This document shows positions 36,267-46,875 of a DNA stretch of 64,000 bases, in pieces. Below the pieces are notes generated by a model that made no database searches, was not told the DNA's origin, and saw only the letters and a list, made by a program, of their open reading frames with translations. How positions within the stretch are numbered: the stretch's first letter is position 1; every line of letters starts with the position of its first letter. The position numbers were made by a program, and so were the translations under genes. The DNA is from Anaeramoeba ignava (taxonomy: Eukaryota; Metamonada; Anaeramoebidae). Location of the stretch: NCBI GenBank assembly GCA_028826165.1, contig JAPDFW010000136.1:752501-816500 (forward strand). Reading direction: 5' to 3'.

Positions 36267-36354
36267 TTCTTTTAAATAATGAAAAAAAGAAAAAAGAAAA
36301 AAAATGAAAATAATTTTTTTGAATTTTTTTTTTTCATTTTTTTTTCTTTTTTTA
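36267..36354. promoter_or_regulatory. 88-bp divergent gap, TRAPPC13 / LAMTOR2
   Basis: Two endomembrane genes are transcribed outward from this gap, which is mostly A-runs then T-runs. No motif is recognised. Confidence 0.5.
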
Positions 36355-36910
36355 ATGTTAAAACCAAAATTATTAACAAAAACTTTACAACAAACAAACA
36401 CAGATGGAATTAATGGAACAATGTTAATATTTATTATAAAAAAAATCTTTAAATTTTCCTTCATTTATAAATTATATGATTTAATTTTAATAATAATATT
36501 TTTCATTTTAAAAAAATTTTAAAGGTTATTTAATTCTGATGGAAGTTTAATTGCTTCATCTGGAGATAGAGATAAAAATCGTACTATTGCAGCAATTACT
36601 GCAAATATTTGGCAAACATATCAAAAAAAATCAAATGATCCTTTAATAAATTCTGATTTAAATGTTGTAATGATAAATTGCAAGGTTTGTTTTGTTTAGT
36701 TTAGTTTAGTTTTTTGAAAGAATTTAGTTTTTTAATTTCTAAAATAATAAAAAAAATAATAAAAAGGAAGGTAAAGTTATAATAAAAGAAGTTTGTAAAA
36801 TGTTCTTATGTGTTCATTCTGGAAATGATGTACCAACTGGAATACTTAAAGAAAAATTAATATCTTTAGCAAAATTCCTTGAACCTTCTCTTTCCAAAAT
36901 AGTTATTTAG
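36355..36910 (+). CDS. LAMTOR2: Ragulator subunit LAMTOR2 (p14, roadblock fold), 3 exons, 123 aa
   Basis: Exons 36355-36422, 36525-36684 and 36767-36910, with phases closing. The protein begins MLKPKLLTKTLQQTNTDGIN, then LFNSDGSLIASSGD, TIAAITANIWQTYQ, MINCKEGKVIIKEV and LEPSLSKIVI, matching LAMTOR2 along its full length (human protein about 125 aa). With LAMTOR3 it forms the roadblock heterodimer of Ragulator, which anchors Rag GTPases and TORC1 on late endosomes or lysosomes. No other Ragulator gene is in the window. Convergent with the epimerase gene, 107 bp away. Confidence 0.93.
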
Positions 36911-37017
36911 AAACAAAATGAAACAACAAAAATAATTTAATTTCTTTTAAATTATGAAGAAAATTTATAAAGAGAAAATTCAAATCTTTTTTTTTTGTTA
37001 ATTTTATTTTCTTATTT

Positions 37018-38304
37018 TTAATTGTCTTTGGTTTCAATACCAAGACCATAAGATTGACTTAAGGAAATGATTCCTGTTTGAGGATTCCATTCAAAACCAC
37101 CTTTAAATGGTTGAGATTGGTCATCAACAAGCAGTGCACCATCAACATCAGCCTTTTCAGCAAGAGGAAGAAGCACTGCAGAAGCATTTGATAACAGAAT
37201 AGATCCGACCATCATTCCGATCCAAATCTTTAATCCTGCTTGTTTGGCTTGAGTTATAACAGAGACTGCATTGCGAAGTCCGCCTGTTTTCTCAAGCTTG
37301 ATGATCACTCCATCAATAAAAGGAGCAAGAGTTTGGATCTGGTTTTGATCAGAAAAACTCTCATCAGCATAGAAAAGAATTCCTGCTGAATGAGAAATGA
37401 TTTTTGCATTTTTCCATTTTTCATTTATATTCTGATCAGAAGGAAAAACAGGTGGAAATGGTTGTTCAACCATAACAACTCGTTTAGGACATGTGACATT
37501 AACAAAAGACACAAAACGCTCAACAAATCCAGTATCCCAAGAGCCATTGGCATCAACACACAACTGTCCAAGTTTCTTTGCGGAATCATCACCATCTTTG
37601 ACACTTGAATTGTCTTCTTTTTCTTGTTCTAAAATTTCTGAGAAAACAAATTTGATCCATTCAAAATCAAGATTGACTTTGATTTTTAAATTGTTTGTGT
37701 ATTTTCTTCCAAATTTGATTGTGTTTTTTGTTTCTTCTTTGTTATCAGTCATTGCAATAGTGTAAAAGCCAAGTCCTTCATTTCCTTCAATGCCAAGAAG
37801 TTTTCTGGCAGTTTGTTTTGTCAATTTACCAAAAAGATCCCAAATAGCCATTTCAAAGCCACTTTTTGCTGGATTTGCATATGATTCCAGATTAGCAGGG
37901 CAGTAATCAAGTGCAAAAAAAAGCACATGAATAGGATATGGGACATTGACATCTTTGGGTTTTTGTTGAGGAATATTTGAATATAAGTCATAACTGTCAA
38001 GTTGTTTTCTCAAATCAACGTTTTCAGTTTCAAGTGAATCTGACAACAGAAAATCCAAAAGACTAAAAAGACTTTTCATCCATTCCATAACATCATCTGG
38101 ATCTGCAACGTAAATTGGAGGTTTTTTTGGTGGAAGTCCAACTTCTCCAAATCCAGTTTCATTTCCATTTGAAATTGTGATTAAAATATTTTCTCTTTTA
38201 TTTGAAAATGAATGACTTGTTCCAAAAGTTGTTCTTAAATTTAATGGAAAAACTTTACAAGAAATTTCAATTTTAGAATCTTTGATAATAAAAGTTTTTT
38301 TCAT
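37018..38304 (-). CDS. Enolase-superfamily dipeptide epimerase-like enzyme, 428 aa
   Basis: A two-domain enolase-superfamily protein of the muconate-lactonizing subgroup. Catalytic KxK is LKIKV (Lys207, Lys209), the metal ligands are DANG Asp251, VEQP Glu280 and ADES Asp314, and the opposing lysine is IIKLEKTGG Lys336. The eighth strand carries DVDG (Asp386, Asp388), the DxD that binds the substrate amino group in L-Ala-D/L-Glu epimerases. The likely reaction is therefore epimerisation of a dipeptide, perhaps from bacterial cell wall. Intronless and less AT-rich than its surroundings. Bacterial origin is possible but untested. Inserts such as the Asp/Ser/Lys stretch at 229-244 are unusual. 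Confidence 0.88.
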   Translation of the reverse strand: MKKTFIIKDSKIEISCKVFPLNLRTTFGTSHSFSNKRENILITISNGNETGFGEVGLPPKKPPIYVADPDDVMEWMKSLFSLLDFLLSDSLETENVDLRKQLDSYDLYSNIPQQKPKDVNVPYPIHVLFFALDYCPANLESYANPAKSGFEMAIWDLFGKLTKQTARKLLGIEGNEGLGFYTIAMTDNKEETKNTIKFGRKYTNNLKIKVNLDFEWIKFVFSEILEQEKEDNSSVKDGDDSAKKLGQLCVDANGSWDTGFVERFVSFVNVTCPKRVVMVEQPFPPVFPSDQNINEKWKNAKIISHSAGILFYADESFSDQNQIQTLAPFIDGVIIKLEKTGGLRNAVSVITQAKQAGLKIWIGMMVGSILLSNASAVLLPLAEKADVDGALLVDDQSQPFKGGFEWNPQTGIISLSQSYGLGIETKDN

Positions 38305-38419
38305 TTTTTTTAAAAATAGAAAAATAGAAAAATGAAAAAATAATTTTTGTTTTTTTGTCTATTTAAAAAGCTTTAAAAAAAAAAGAATTTTTTCTTGTTT
38401 TTGTTTTTGCTTTTTCTTT

Positions 38420-41022
38420 TTAAAGAAGTCCATATCTCGATTTAAATAAAGGATTTGGAAGTTTTTCAATAACATCAAGCCAAACTCTTTCTAAAATTAA
38501 AAGAGTTGTTTGTGAAGTAAAATCAAGATGAAGAATTTGATTTTTATAATCAAATAATTTAAGTTGTTCAAAACTCATTTTCTTTTTAGGAAGAGAAACA
38601 TCAGTATTTATTTGAGAATCATCAATATTTGCTTTTACTTGAGAATTATCATTGGTTTGATTTTTTTTGTTTTTTCTTCTTTTTTGGATTTGAGAATCAA
38701 GAGAATCAGAAGATTTTTGGTCTTGAATTGATAAATTTGGAAAATTAGCAAGATTGAAACTTGCGAACCAAGAAGAGCTTGATAAAAACAGTTTTGTAGG
38801 ATCATCTGGATGGAAAAAAGCGCGGAGTGTTGGTGTTCTTTTGTAGAGAATTCTTTTAGGAAAACTTGATTGAGGAGGTGATTCTATTGATTTTGTTTGT
38901 TGTTGAATATCATAAAGAATAAAACGATTATCAACAAAGCAAATAGCAACTTTTTTGCTATCACTTGAGAAGGCTATTGCTGTGTGCTGGATCTTAAACA
39001 CAGGCATTGAGAATTTGAAATCCAATTTTTCGAGATCGAAAATGTTGATTTGGTTCTTTCTATCCCCAGTTGCAAGAAATCGACCGCACTTACTAATGGT
39101 TGCTGTTGTAATTGGCGATATTCTGCTCATGTTGAGTCGTTTTTTTTTGCTTTTTGTTTCTTCTAAATATTGATGATTTCGGAAAACTTTTTCAAGAGTA
39201 ATTTCAATTTCGCTTGGGTTTTGATTTGATTTTTTAATTGAATAAATATTAATTTCTGCTTGACTTGTGCAAAGAATTAGTTTTTTGGAATTTGGAGTGA
39301 ATAAGATCTGATGAGAAAAAATTGAAGAAGAGTTTGTGTTGCTTTTCTTTTCAGGAAGCTTAATCGAATTGATTTCGATATCAATATAGCTATGATTATC
39401 TGATTTTTGGGGGATTAAATGAAAAATCTTTGTTCCTGTGAGATTTGAATATGCAATGAAATTTCCGTTCTGAGAAATGTTGCTGCAGAATATATTTGAA
39501 CCATCATTGCAATCCATTTGCAAAATATTTGAGGGTTGTTCTTCGATGGGTATTGAATGAACTTTTGAAGAAATGTGAGAATTTTGATCCAAAACTTGGT
39601 TCAAATTAAGCTTTCCGTCTTGCCATAATTGAAGTTTATTGTCATATTGAACGAGAATTATTGAATTACTGTGATAATCTGTGCAATTGTTTGCAATATT
39701 AATAACTGGTTGATTTGGATAAGGAAACATTTTGCGTTCTTTGAGAAGTTCGAAGTCTTGAATTTGTTTGATACACAATTGGGTATTAATTCCACCAGCA
39801 ACAAGATATTGATTTCTTGGATCGACCGCAAGACATTTGACATCATGAGATAAGGGTCTTACTCCACATACAAAAAACCATTTGGATAAATCTTGTTGAG
39901 CTGTTTGTACGAGATTTGCGAAAATATCGCGTGTTTTTTTGTGTTTTTCATCTTCAATATTTATATTTTGTTGTTTTTCTTTTGTGAACAGAACAATTTT
40001 GGAATCAATTCCACTTGAAAAAACTTGGTCATTTCCTGCATTTGCAACACAAAGAACATCAGCATCGTGAACCTTGAATTCTTGAAGAAGAGTTCCATGT
40101 TTTATATCCCAAAATCTAGTGAATCCTTCTGAATCTCCGCTTATAATTGTATTTTCAATACAAATTAATGACCAAATTTTGACTGATTCGTTTTTGAATT
40201 GGTTTGGAACTTTGATCCAAATTTTCGTGATTCCTGTCAATACGTTAATCACACTAATTGTTCTTTTTTGATTTCCTGTAATTATAAATTCATCGTTTGG
40301 ACTCCAAGCAAGTGATAAAACTGTTGATTTTTGTCCACTAAATGATCTTGTGTATTGGAGGTTTTCTTCTTGAACTAAAAATAATCGAACACTTCCATCT
40401 CTACAAGCTGCTGCTATTGTTGTTCCTGAATTATTTATTTTGAGATCGTAAATAGCGCCACCAAAAGAATCATATTCTGTCTTAATTTTTTTAATATTAA
40501 TTTTATAAATGAATTTTATAAATGAATTTTAATTTTATAAATTAATTTTGATTTTATAAATTAATTTTGATTTTAATTTTAATTTTGATTTTGATTTTGA
40601 TTTTGTAAATGAATTTTGTAAATAAAATTGATAAACCAAAATTACTTTTGGTTTTAATTCTTGAAGATCCCATTCAGTAATTTTTCCACTTAAACTTGCA
40701 GAAAATAATCTTTTACTATCAATAGACCAAACTAAAGCTTCAATTGATAATGATTGTAAACCAGGAATTTTCTAATTTAAAAGTAAAAATAAAAGTAAAA
40801 GTTTGATTTTAAATTCATTTTTGATTTTAATTATTTTGAAAAAAGAAAAATAAATACAAATTCACAAGAATGTTTTAAAGAACCCCAACTCCATATTTCA
40901 ATATCATTATTACGTCTTCCAACAGCTAAATATTTACCATTTGGTGAGAATGCAAGTGCTTTAATTTCACTTGGCATCCAATCTAAAAATTTTCCATGTG
41001 ATAAAATTAATTTATCGTTCAT
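38420..41022 (-). CDS. UTP4: UTP4 (cirhin), SSU processome WD40 protein, 3 exons, 783 aa
   Basis: Exons (minus) 41022-40858, 40771-40646 and 40480-38420, in phase. N-terminus FLDWMPSEIKALAFSPNGKY, IEIWSWG; exon 2 SLSIEALVWSIDSKRLFSAS, GKITEWDLQ; exon 3 GGAIYDLKINNSG and later SHDVKCLAVDP. The C-terminus LERVWLDVIEKLPNPLF is the family signature. UTP4 belongs to the t-UTP/UTPA module that starts 18S pre-rRNA processing in the nucleolus and carries tandem WD40 propellers; length is near the usual 680-780. A Ser/Asn/Lys-rich insertion sits near residue 700. Divergent from UTP25, 145 bp away. Confidence 0.92.
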
Positions 41023-41167
41023 TAATTAATTAATTAATTAATTATAATTAATTTTATTTTGAACAATTCTATTTTATTTGTAAAAAAAGAAAGAAAAAAT
41101 GAAAAAAAATTTTTTTAATTTTTTTAATTTTTCATTTTTCATTTTTCATTTTTAAATAAAAATATAA
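41023..41167. promoter_or_regulatory. 145-bp bidirectional promoter, UTP4 / UTP25
   Basis: Two SSU-processome genes diverge from this gap, which suggests shared control of ribosome biogenesis. It holds an ATTA-repeat palindromic tract (about 41020-41050) and then A/T runs; no known box is visible. Confidence 0.55.
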
Positions 41168-43776
41168 ATGGGAAGAAAAAGATTCAAAAAAAAACAAAGA
41201 AATTATCATAAAAAACCTAAAGAAGAAGAAGAACCAAAACTTGAAGATTTAATTTCAAATGTTTCAAAAAAAATGAATGAAAAAATAATTAATTCAGAAG
41301 AAGAAAAAGAAGAAGAAGAAATTGAATTTTTAAGGTATTTTCAAAAAACAAAATCATTTCCTTTCTTCTTTTTATTTTTATTTATAAATAATTTTCTTTT
41401 CTTTTTCAAAAAATAAATACAAAAATTAGTAAAAATCAAGTTCAAATTGAAAAAGAAAAAGAAAAAGAAAAAGATACTTATGATTTATTGAGAAAAACTT
41501 TTGCAGGAAAATATAATGGAAAATATCAAAAAATGTTAAGACAAAGAATAAAAGAAGAAAGAGGAAAAGAAAATAAAGAAAACAATAAAATAAATAATAA
41601 ATTAATGAATAAGAAAAAAAGAAAGAAGATTAATATAAATGAAAATATAAATGAAGATATAAATGAAAATTTAAATGAAAATATAGATGAAGATATAAAT
41701 GAAAATATAAATGAAAATATAGATGAAGATATAGATGAAGATATAAATGAAAATATAAATGAAGATTTAAATGAAAATATAGATGAAAATATAAATGAAA
41801 ATATAAATGAAGATTTAAATGAAGATATAGATGAAAATTTAAATGAAGATTTAAATGAAGATACAAATGAAAATACAAATGATGATTTAAATGAAGATTT
41901 AAATGAAGATATTCCAATTGAAAAAATAGATAAAAATTTAAATGAAGATATTCCAATTGAAAAAATAGATGAAAATATAGATGAAAATATAGATGAAAAT
42001 ATAGATGGAGATATATCAAAGAAAGAAAAATCAAAAGATAAATTTTATACTTGGTTTAATAACGAAAATGAAATTTCATCACAAGAACTTGAAAAATTAA
42101 GCAACAGAGAATTAACTCATATTATTAAAATATCAGAAAATCAACAAGTTATTTCCAATGCATTATTTTCAAGTCAGGAAATGATCAAATTTAAAAAAGA
42201 GAATTATCACATTTCAAAGGAAATAATGACAAAACAAAAAGATAAAGATGGATATTGGAAAAAAATGAACTTTACACCTTTACAAAATACACTTTTTGCA
42301 ATGATGAATAATTATCATGATATTTATTTTCCACAACAAACAATCGAAAACACTGAAGAAATTGAGGAAATATTTGTTCTTCATGCAATAAACCATCTTT
42401 TGAAAACAAGAAATTTGATAATTAGAAACAATACCAAAATAGCCAAATTGGATAATTCTGTCAATTATGATTTCAGAGATCAAGGATACACACGACCGAA
42501 AATTTTGATATTAGTTCCATTCAAAAATTTTGCAGAAAGGATTGTCAATTTAATCATTTGCCAATTACCTCAAAAATATAGAACATCAATCATGAATAAA
42601 AAAAGACTTAAGTCATATTTGCATGAAGAAGATTATCCATTCAATGAAAAATATAAAATCTATGAAAAAAAAAATACGCAAATCAATCAAAACGTATCAA
42701 AAGCAAAGAAAAAAAGAAAAGCACAACTGGAAAATTTGGATCAATCACAATACTCAAAACCAATTGATTATCTAAGATTATTTGCAGGAAATATAGATGA
42801 TCATTTTCGAATGGGAATATCATTGCGACCCAAAAACATCAAGTTATTTACGGATTTTTATTCTTCAGATATCATAATTGCATCACCATTAGGATTGAGG
42901 ATTGTTGTTGGAGATGTTGGTGATAAAGGAAGAAAGCTTGATTTCTTATCCTCAATCGAAATGGTGATTTTGGATCGAGCAGATATTTTCGCTATGCAGA
43001 ATTGGGATCATATTGGGATTATATTTCGCTCTTTGAATCTGATACCCAAAAAACAACATGAAGCAGATTTTTCAAGAATTCATTCATGGTATCTCAATTC
43101 AAATGCAAAATTTTATCGACAAAACTTAGTTTTTGCAAACTATCAAACTCCGGAACTTAATTCTTTTTTCAATAAATATTGTTTGAATGCAGTTGGAAAA
43201 ACCAAATTCATCAAAAATGAAAATGGAGAAATTCTCAAAATTATTCCTCAAGTGAGACAAATTTTCCAACGTTTTGATGTCTCTTCATTCCAGAATTTAT
43301 CTGAAGAAAGATTGCTTTATTTTGAAAAAAATATCATTCCTTCACTTAAACAACAGAATCAAGTTGAATTCCACATTTTGATTTTTGTTTCTTCTTATTT
43401 TGATTTTGTCAAAATTCGCAATTTATTACTTCGAAAGGAAATTGAATGCTGTTATTGTTCAGAATATACACCTTTAAATGCAGTTTCAAGAGCTCGTAGT
43501 TTTTTTTACAATGAAAAGTTAAGTTTTATGGTTGTTACAGAAAGATTTTTATTTTATAGAAGATTTAAAATTCGCGGAATTCATAATTTGATTTTTTATT
43601 CTCTTCCTGAAAATCCTATATTTTATTCTGAATTATTAAATTTAGTTGAATCTTCTCAAAGTTCTTGTTTGTCTCTTTATTCAAAATTTGATCAATTAGC
43701 ATTAGAAAGAGTTGTTGGAACAGAAAGAATGAAACAAATGATATTATCAAATGAATCAACTCATTTAATTTGTTAA
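41168..43776 (+). CDS. UTP25: UTP25 (DEF/DIEXF family), SSU processome DEAD-box-like protein, 2 exons, 837 aa
   Basis: Exons 41168-41334 and 41430-43776, with a 95-bp intron. A basic N-terminus (MGRKRFKKKQRN) precedes FAGKYNGKYQ. Then comes a long Asn/Glu/Ile/Asp repeat (about 41630-42010) made of AAATGAAAATATA / AAATGAAGATTTA hexamer multiples. The conserved UTP25 core follows: HAINHLLKTRN, DFRDQGYTRPKILILVPFK, LFAGNIDDHFRMGISL, FYSSDIIIASPLGLR, FLSSIEMVILDRADIFAMQNW, FVSSYFDFVKIRN, VSRARSFFYNEK and ERFLFYRRFKIRGIHNLIFY. The family looks like a degenerate DEAD-box helicase without a working ATPase motif and acts in early 40S maturation. Confidence 0.93.
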
Positions 43777-43864
43777 AATCACAATTAAAAAATTAAATAG
43801 AAATTTTCAAAAATAAAAAAATTAAAAATTAAATTTAAAAATTTTTTTGTTTTGTTTTGTGTTT

Positions 43865-43977
43865 TTTAAAATGAAAATCTCTCAGACATCCAAGGAAACT
43901 CCTCATGAGGCATCAGTTTCGACTGCGAATTTACGAAACTTATTTCGTTTTCTCTTCATTGAGATTTTCATTTTAAA
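43865..43977. other. 113-bp structured inverted-repeat element
   Basis: A perfect 17-bp inverted repeat (43865-43881 with 43961-43977, key part AAAATGAAAATCTC) encloses two inner hairpins. GAAACT/AGTTTC at 43895-43900 and 43915-43920 surrounds the palindrome CCTCATGAGG, and ACGAAA-CTTA-TTTCGT lies at 43933-43948. It is far richer in G+C than the surrounding DNA. TTAA occurs at both ends (43866-43869 and 43973-43976). It sits 89 bp after the UTP25 stop. It could be a small structured RNA or a miniature TTAA element; I recognise no tRNA, snRNA or snoRNA signature. Confidence 0.65.
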
Positions 43978-44122
43978 TTATTTTTTTAAAAATAAAATAA
44001 AAAAATGAAAAAAATTAAAATTAAAAAAAATTTTTTTTTCATTTTTTTTTTTTAATTATTCATTTTTTTCTAAATTTTACTAATTCTTTTTTTTTTTTAA
44101 ATATAAAATATAAAATTTTAAA

Positions 44123-45524
44123 ATGAATTCTAAAATTGAAATTGAATCAGATCCTTTAATTGAAAAATTTACAAATGAAATTGTTGATTTAGAAAAATTT
44201 ATTTCTTCTATTCTTGAAAAAAACAATATTGAAATAACAATTGATAAATTAAATCAACAAATTGAAATTCTTGAAAATCATTTAAGAATAAATGTAAAAT
44301 TATTCTTAGTTTAAAATGAAAAGAAAAATTATATTTTGAATTTAAAAAATTTTTTCATTACATTTTTTGAATAATTAAAAAAACAAAAAACAAAAAACAA
44401 AAAGATCACAGAAAACAGAAAGGAATTATTAAATAAATTAAGAAAGATTAATGGATATCAAAACCAAACGAGAAGCATTAATGAAGATGCATCCAATTTA
44501 GAGAAATTACTATTAAAACTTTACGAACAATTTATGGAAAATTATGAAGAAATTGAAAAACAATATATTTTTGTGAATAACGTTCAAAAAGCATCAGAAT
44601 ATTTAAGACACACACTAAGATTTTCCTATTTAATATCAAGACTACAAAAACAAGAGAAATCTCAAATCAAAGATTGGTCTTATATGGCAAATATTTTAAA
44701 TGAAATTGGTAAAAGAATTTTATTCAATTAAAAAAAAAATTAATTAATTTTAAATTGGGATTTTAACTGAAATTTTTGGATTGCTTTTTTTTTTGTGGAT
44801 TCAAGATGCTTTATTGTCAGAAAATGATCTGAATAATATTGATTTTGTGGAAGAAAAGAAATCATTTATTACTCAAGTCAAGCAGAATATCCTCAAAAAA
44901 GCAGAAGAATTATTATTAAATGGAATGGAAACTCACAACCAATCAAACATTGGAATTGCGATACAAATTTATTTTAATATGCAAAATTTAGTTCCTAAAA
45001 TCACAAGCACTTTTTCAAATGCAATGAAGTTAACAACATCCTGCATTCAAAGCTGTTTGAATCCGCGTTCGATTAATATAGAACGCGATGGAATTTCAAC
45101 ATCAAAAGCAATAATTCGAAGTAATATGGAGAATTTATTGAGCACTGTTGGGAAATACTTCACTCAAATTTTTTATTTGCAACATGTTTTATCAAAACAA
45201 AAAGATATTCAATCAAATTCAACAATTATTTCATTAATTGAGGATAAAAATATCCAATTTCTCTCGCAAAATTTTTGGCAGAAAACCTGCGAGATTATAG
45301 ATCAAAGTATTAGGAATGCAATGAATTCTTCCTTTTTTCGTTCTGTTTTGATTGACGATTATTATTTGATTATTCAATTAGTAAATTCTACTTTAGAAAA
45401 AATTGATAGGCTTTCTTCATTGAATATTGATGCTAATTTTTTAAATGATTCTCAAGAGAAAAAGGTTCAAGTTGTTGATCATAATGTTTTTATGATTTGT
45501 TTCGAGCAAATTTATTTAAAATGA
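44123..45524 (+). CDS. COG5: COG5, N-terminal half only, 3 exons, 397 aa
   Basis: Exons 44123-44293, 44405-44708 and 44806-45524, phases closing. Conserved order: helical N-terminus with LEKLLLKLYEQFMENYEEIE, then ASEYLRHTLRFSYLISRLQK, DLNNIDFVEEKKSFITQVKQ, ELLLNGMETHNQSNIGIAIQ, SNMENLLSTVGKYF, FWQKTCEIIDQSI. COG5 is a lobe B subunit of the conserved oligomeric Golgi tether for intra-Golgi retrograde transport. The human protein is about twice as long; here the gene stops after the region matching human residues of about 430-450. No donor site follows, and the opposing CS-Sel1 gene begins 100 bp on. Either a genuinely short subunit or a truncated gene. Confidence 0.85.
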
Positions 45525-45623
45525 AAAAAAAAAAAAAAAGGAAACAGATTCAAAAAAAAGTTAAAGAATTTTCATTTTGATTTTGATTTTGATTTTTTTG
45601 GAAATTATAAGAAATTGAGTGAA

Positions 45624-46807
45624 TTATTTTTTTCGATATTTTTTATAAATCAATATTCCAATAATTGATAAAGCAATTCCACCAGCAATATAATATTTCA
45701 AATTTGATTTATCTTGATTATCTTCTTGTGAAGATGTGATTTCTTTTGTTAACTGAACTAATTTTTCAATTTTGGTTTCCTTTTGAACATTATTGTTATT
45801 TGGATATAAAACTTTCCTAATTGATTCAGGAATTTCAATATTTGAATTGACTTTATGAGCTTTTTCAAAAAATTCTCTTGATTTTTCAATATTTTGTTCA
45901 ACTCCTCTTCCTTGGAAATAAAGAATACCAAGATTATACATTGCTTGTGAATTTCCTTGTGAAGATGATTCTTCAAAATATTTAATTGCCATTTCATCGT
46001 CATAATCAATTCCAAATCCTCCTTCATAATATAAGCATCCTAAACTAAAAGCGACATCTTTGCTTCCTTTTTCATAAACAAAATGATAATATTTTGCTGC
46101 TAGTTGATAATTTTGAGGAGGCATTTCATGATATATTTTTGCAACCTAAATGAAACAAATATTTTTTTTTTTAATATTTTTTTATTTAAAAATGGATTAA
46201 TTGATTTTCCACCATTTTTTGTGATTCCATATCTCCTAAATCTGCTGCTTTTTTCCTTAATTCAAATGATTTCTCAAAGTTAGTATCAACTTCAAATTCA
46301 TTGTTTTCATCTTCAAAAATTGTTGCCAATCTAATTAAACTGGGTAAATAATTAGCATTTGCACTTAATTTGAGAAAAATCAATGATTTGTGAAAATTTT
46401 GTTTATTTTGGAAGTATTCTGAAAGTAAAAAACTAATTTAGCAAATCAAATTAAATTAAATTCAAATTAAATTCAAATCAAATTCAAATTCAAATAAAAT
46501 ACGCAGAAAAAGGATCAATTTTTTCAGTTTTTTCATCTACATTCAATATTAATATTGGCCAATCTTGTTGATTTTCTTGTTTTTTTAAATTAATAATTAT
46601 TGAGTTTGTTTCTTCAATTCTTTTCCAATTTGATTCTTCTGGAACAATTTTAGCGTATAATGATCCTCCAATCAATAATTCACCTGTATTTTTTGTTACT
46701 TTTAAAGTTTTTTTAGTAAATGTAACATGAATATTTTCTTTTGGATTTAATGGAAAGGTAACAATAATAAAATCATCATTTGAATTAAATTGATAATCAA
46801 AATTCAT
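45624..46807 (-). CDS. CS domain + Sel1 repeats + C-terminal membrane anchor, 3 exons, 348 aa
   Basis: Exons (minus) 46807-46503, 46432-46213 and 46145-45624, in phase. Residues 1 to about 100 form a p23/NudC-like CS domain (VTFPLNPKENIHVTFTKKTL, LYAKIVPEESNWK, WPILILN). Sel1-type helical repeats follow: SANANYLPSLIRLATIFED, AADLGDMESQKMVAKIY, GSKDVAFSLGCLYYEGGFGI and GNSQAMYNLGILYFQGRGV. A final hydrophobic helix (YYIAGGIALSIIGILIY) with a KKYRKK tail suggests a tail-anchored ER or mitochondrial outer-membrane protein. CS domains bind Hsp90 or clients and Sel1 repeats scaffold ER-associated degradation complexes, so a membrane-bound co-chaperone is a reasonable inference. Divergent from the next gene, 68 bp away. 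Confidence 0.82.
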
Positions 46808-46875
46808 TTTATAAAGAAAAAAAATGAAAAAAATTGAAAATTATTTTTTTTCATTTTTCATTTTTCTTTTCTAAA

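Noticed and set aside
36340-36522. Single 72-codon frame covering LAMTOR2 exon 1 and intron 1
   Set aside because: The family alignment requires the ATG at 36355 and splicing at 36422; the rest is read-through into the intron.
43885-43950. Hammerhead-ribozyme-like CTGATG on the minus strand of the hairpin element
   Set aside because: Core positions A9 and the GAAA are changed (CTGATGC and GAGTT), so the catalytic core is not satisfied.
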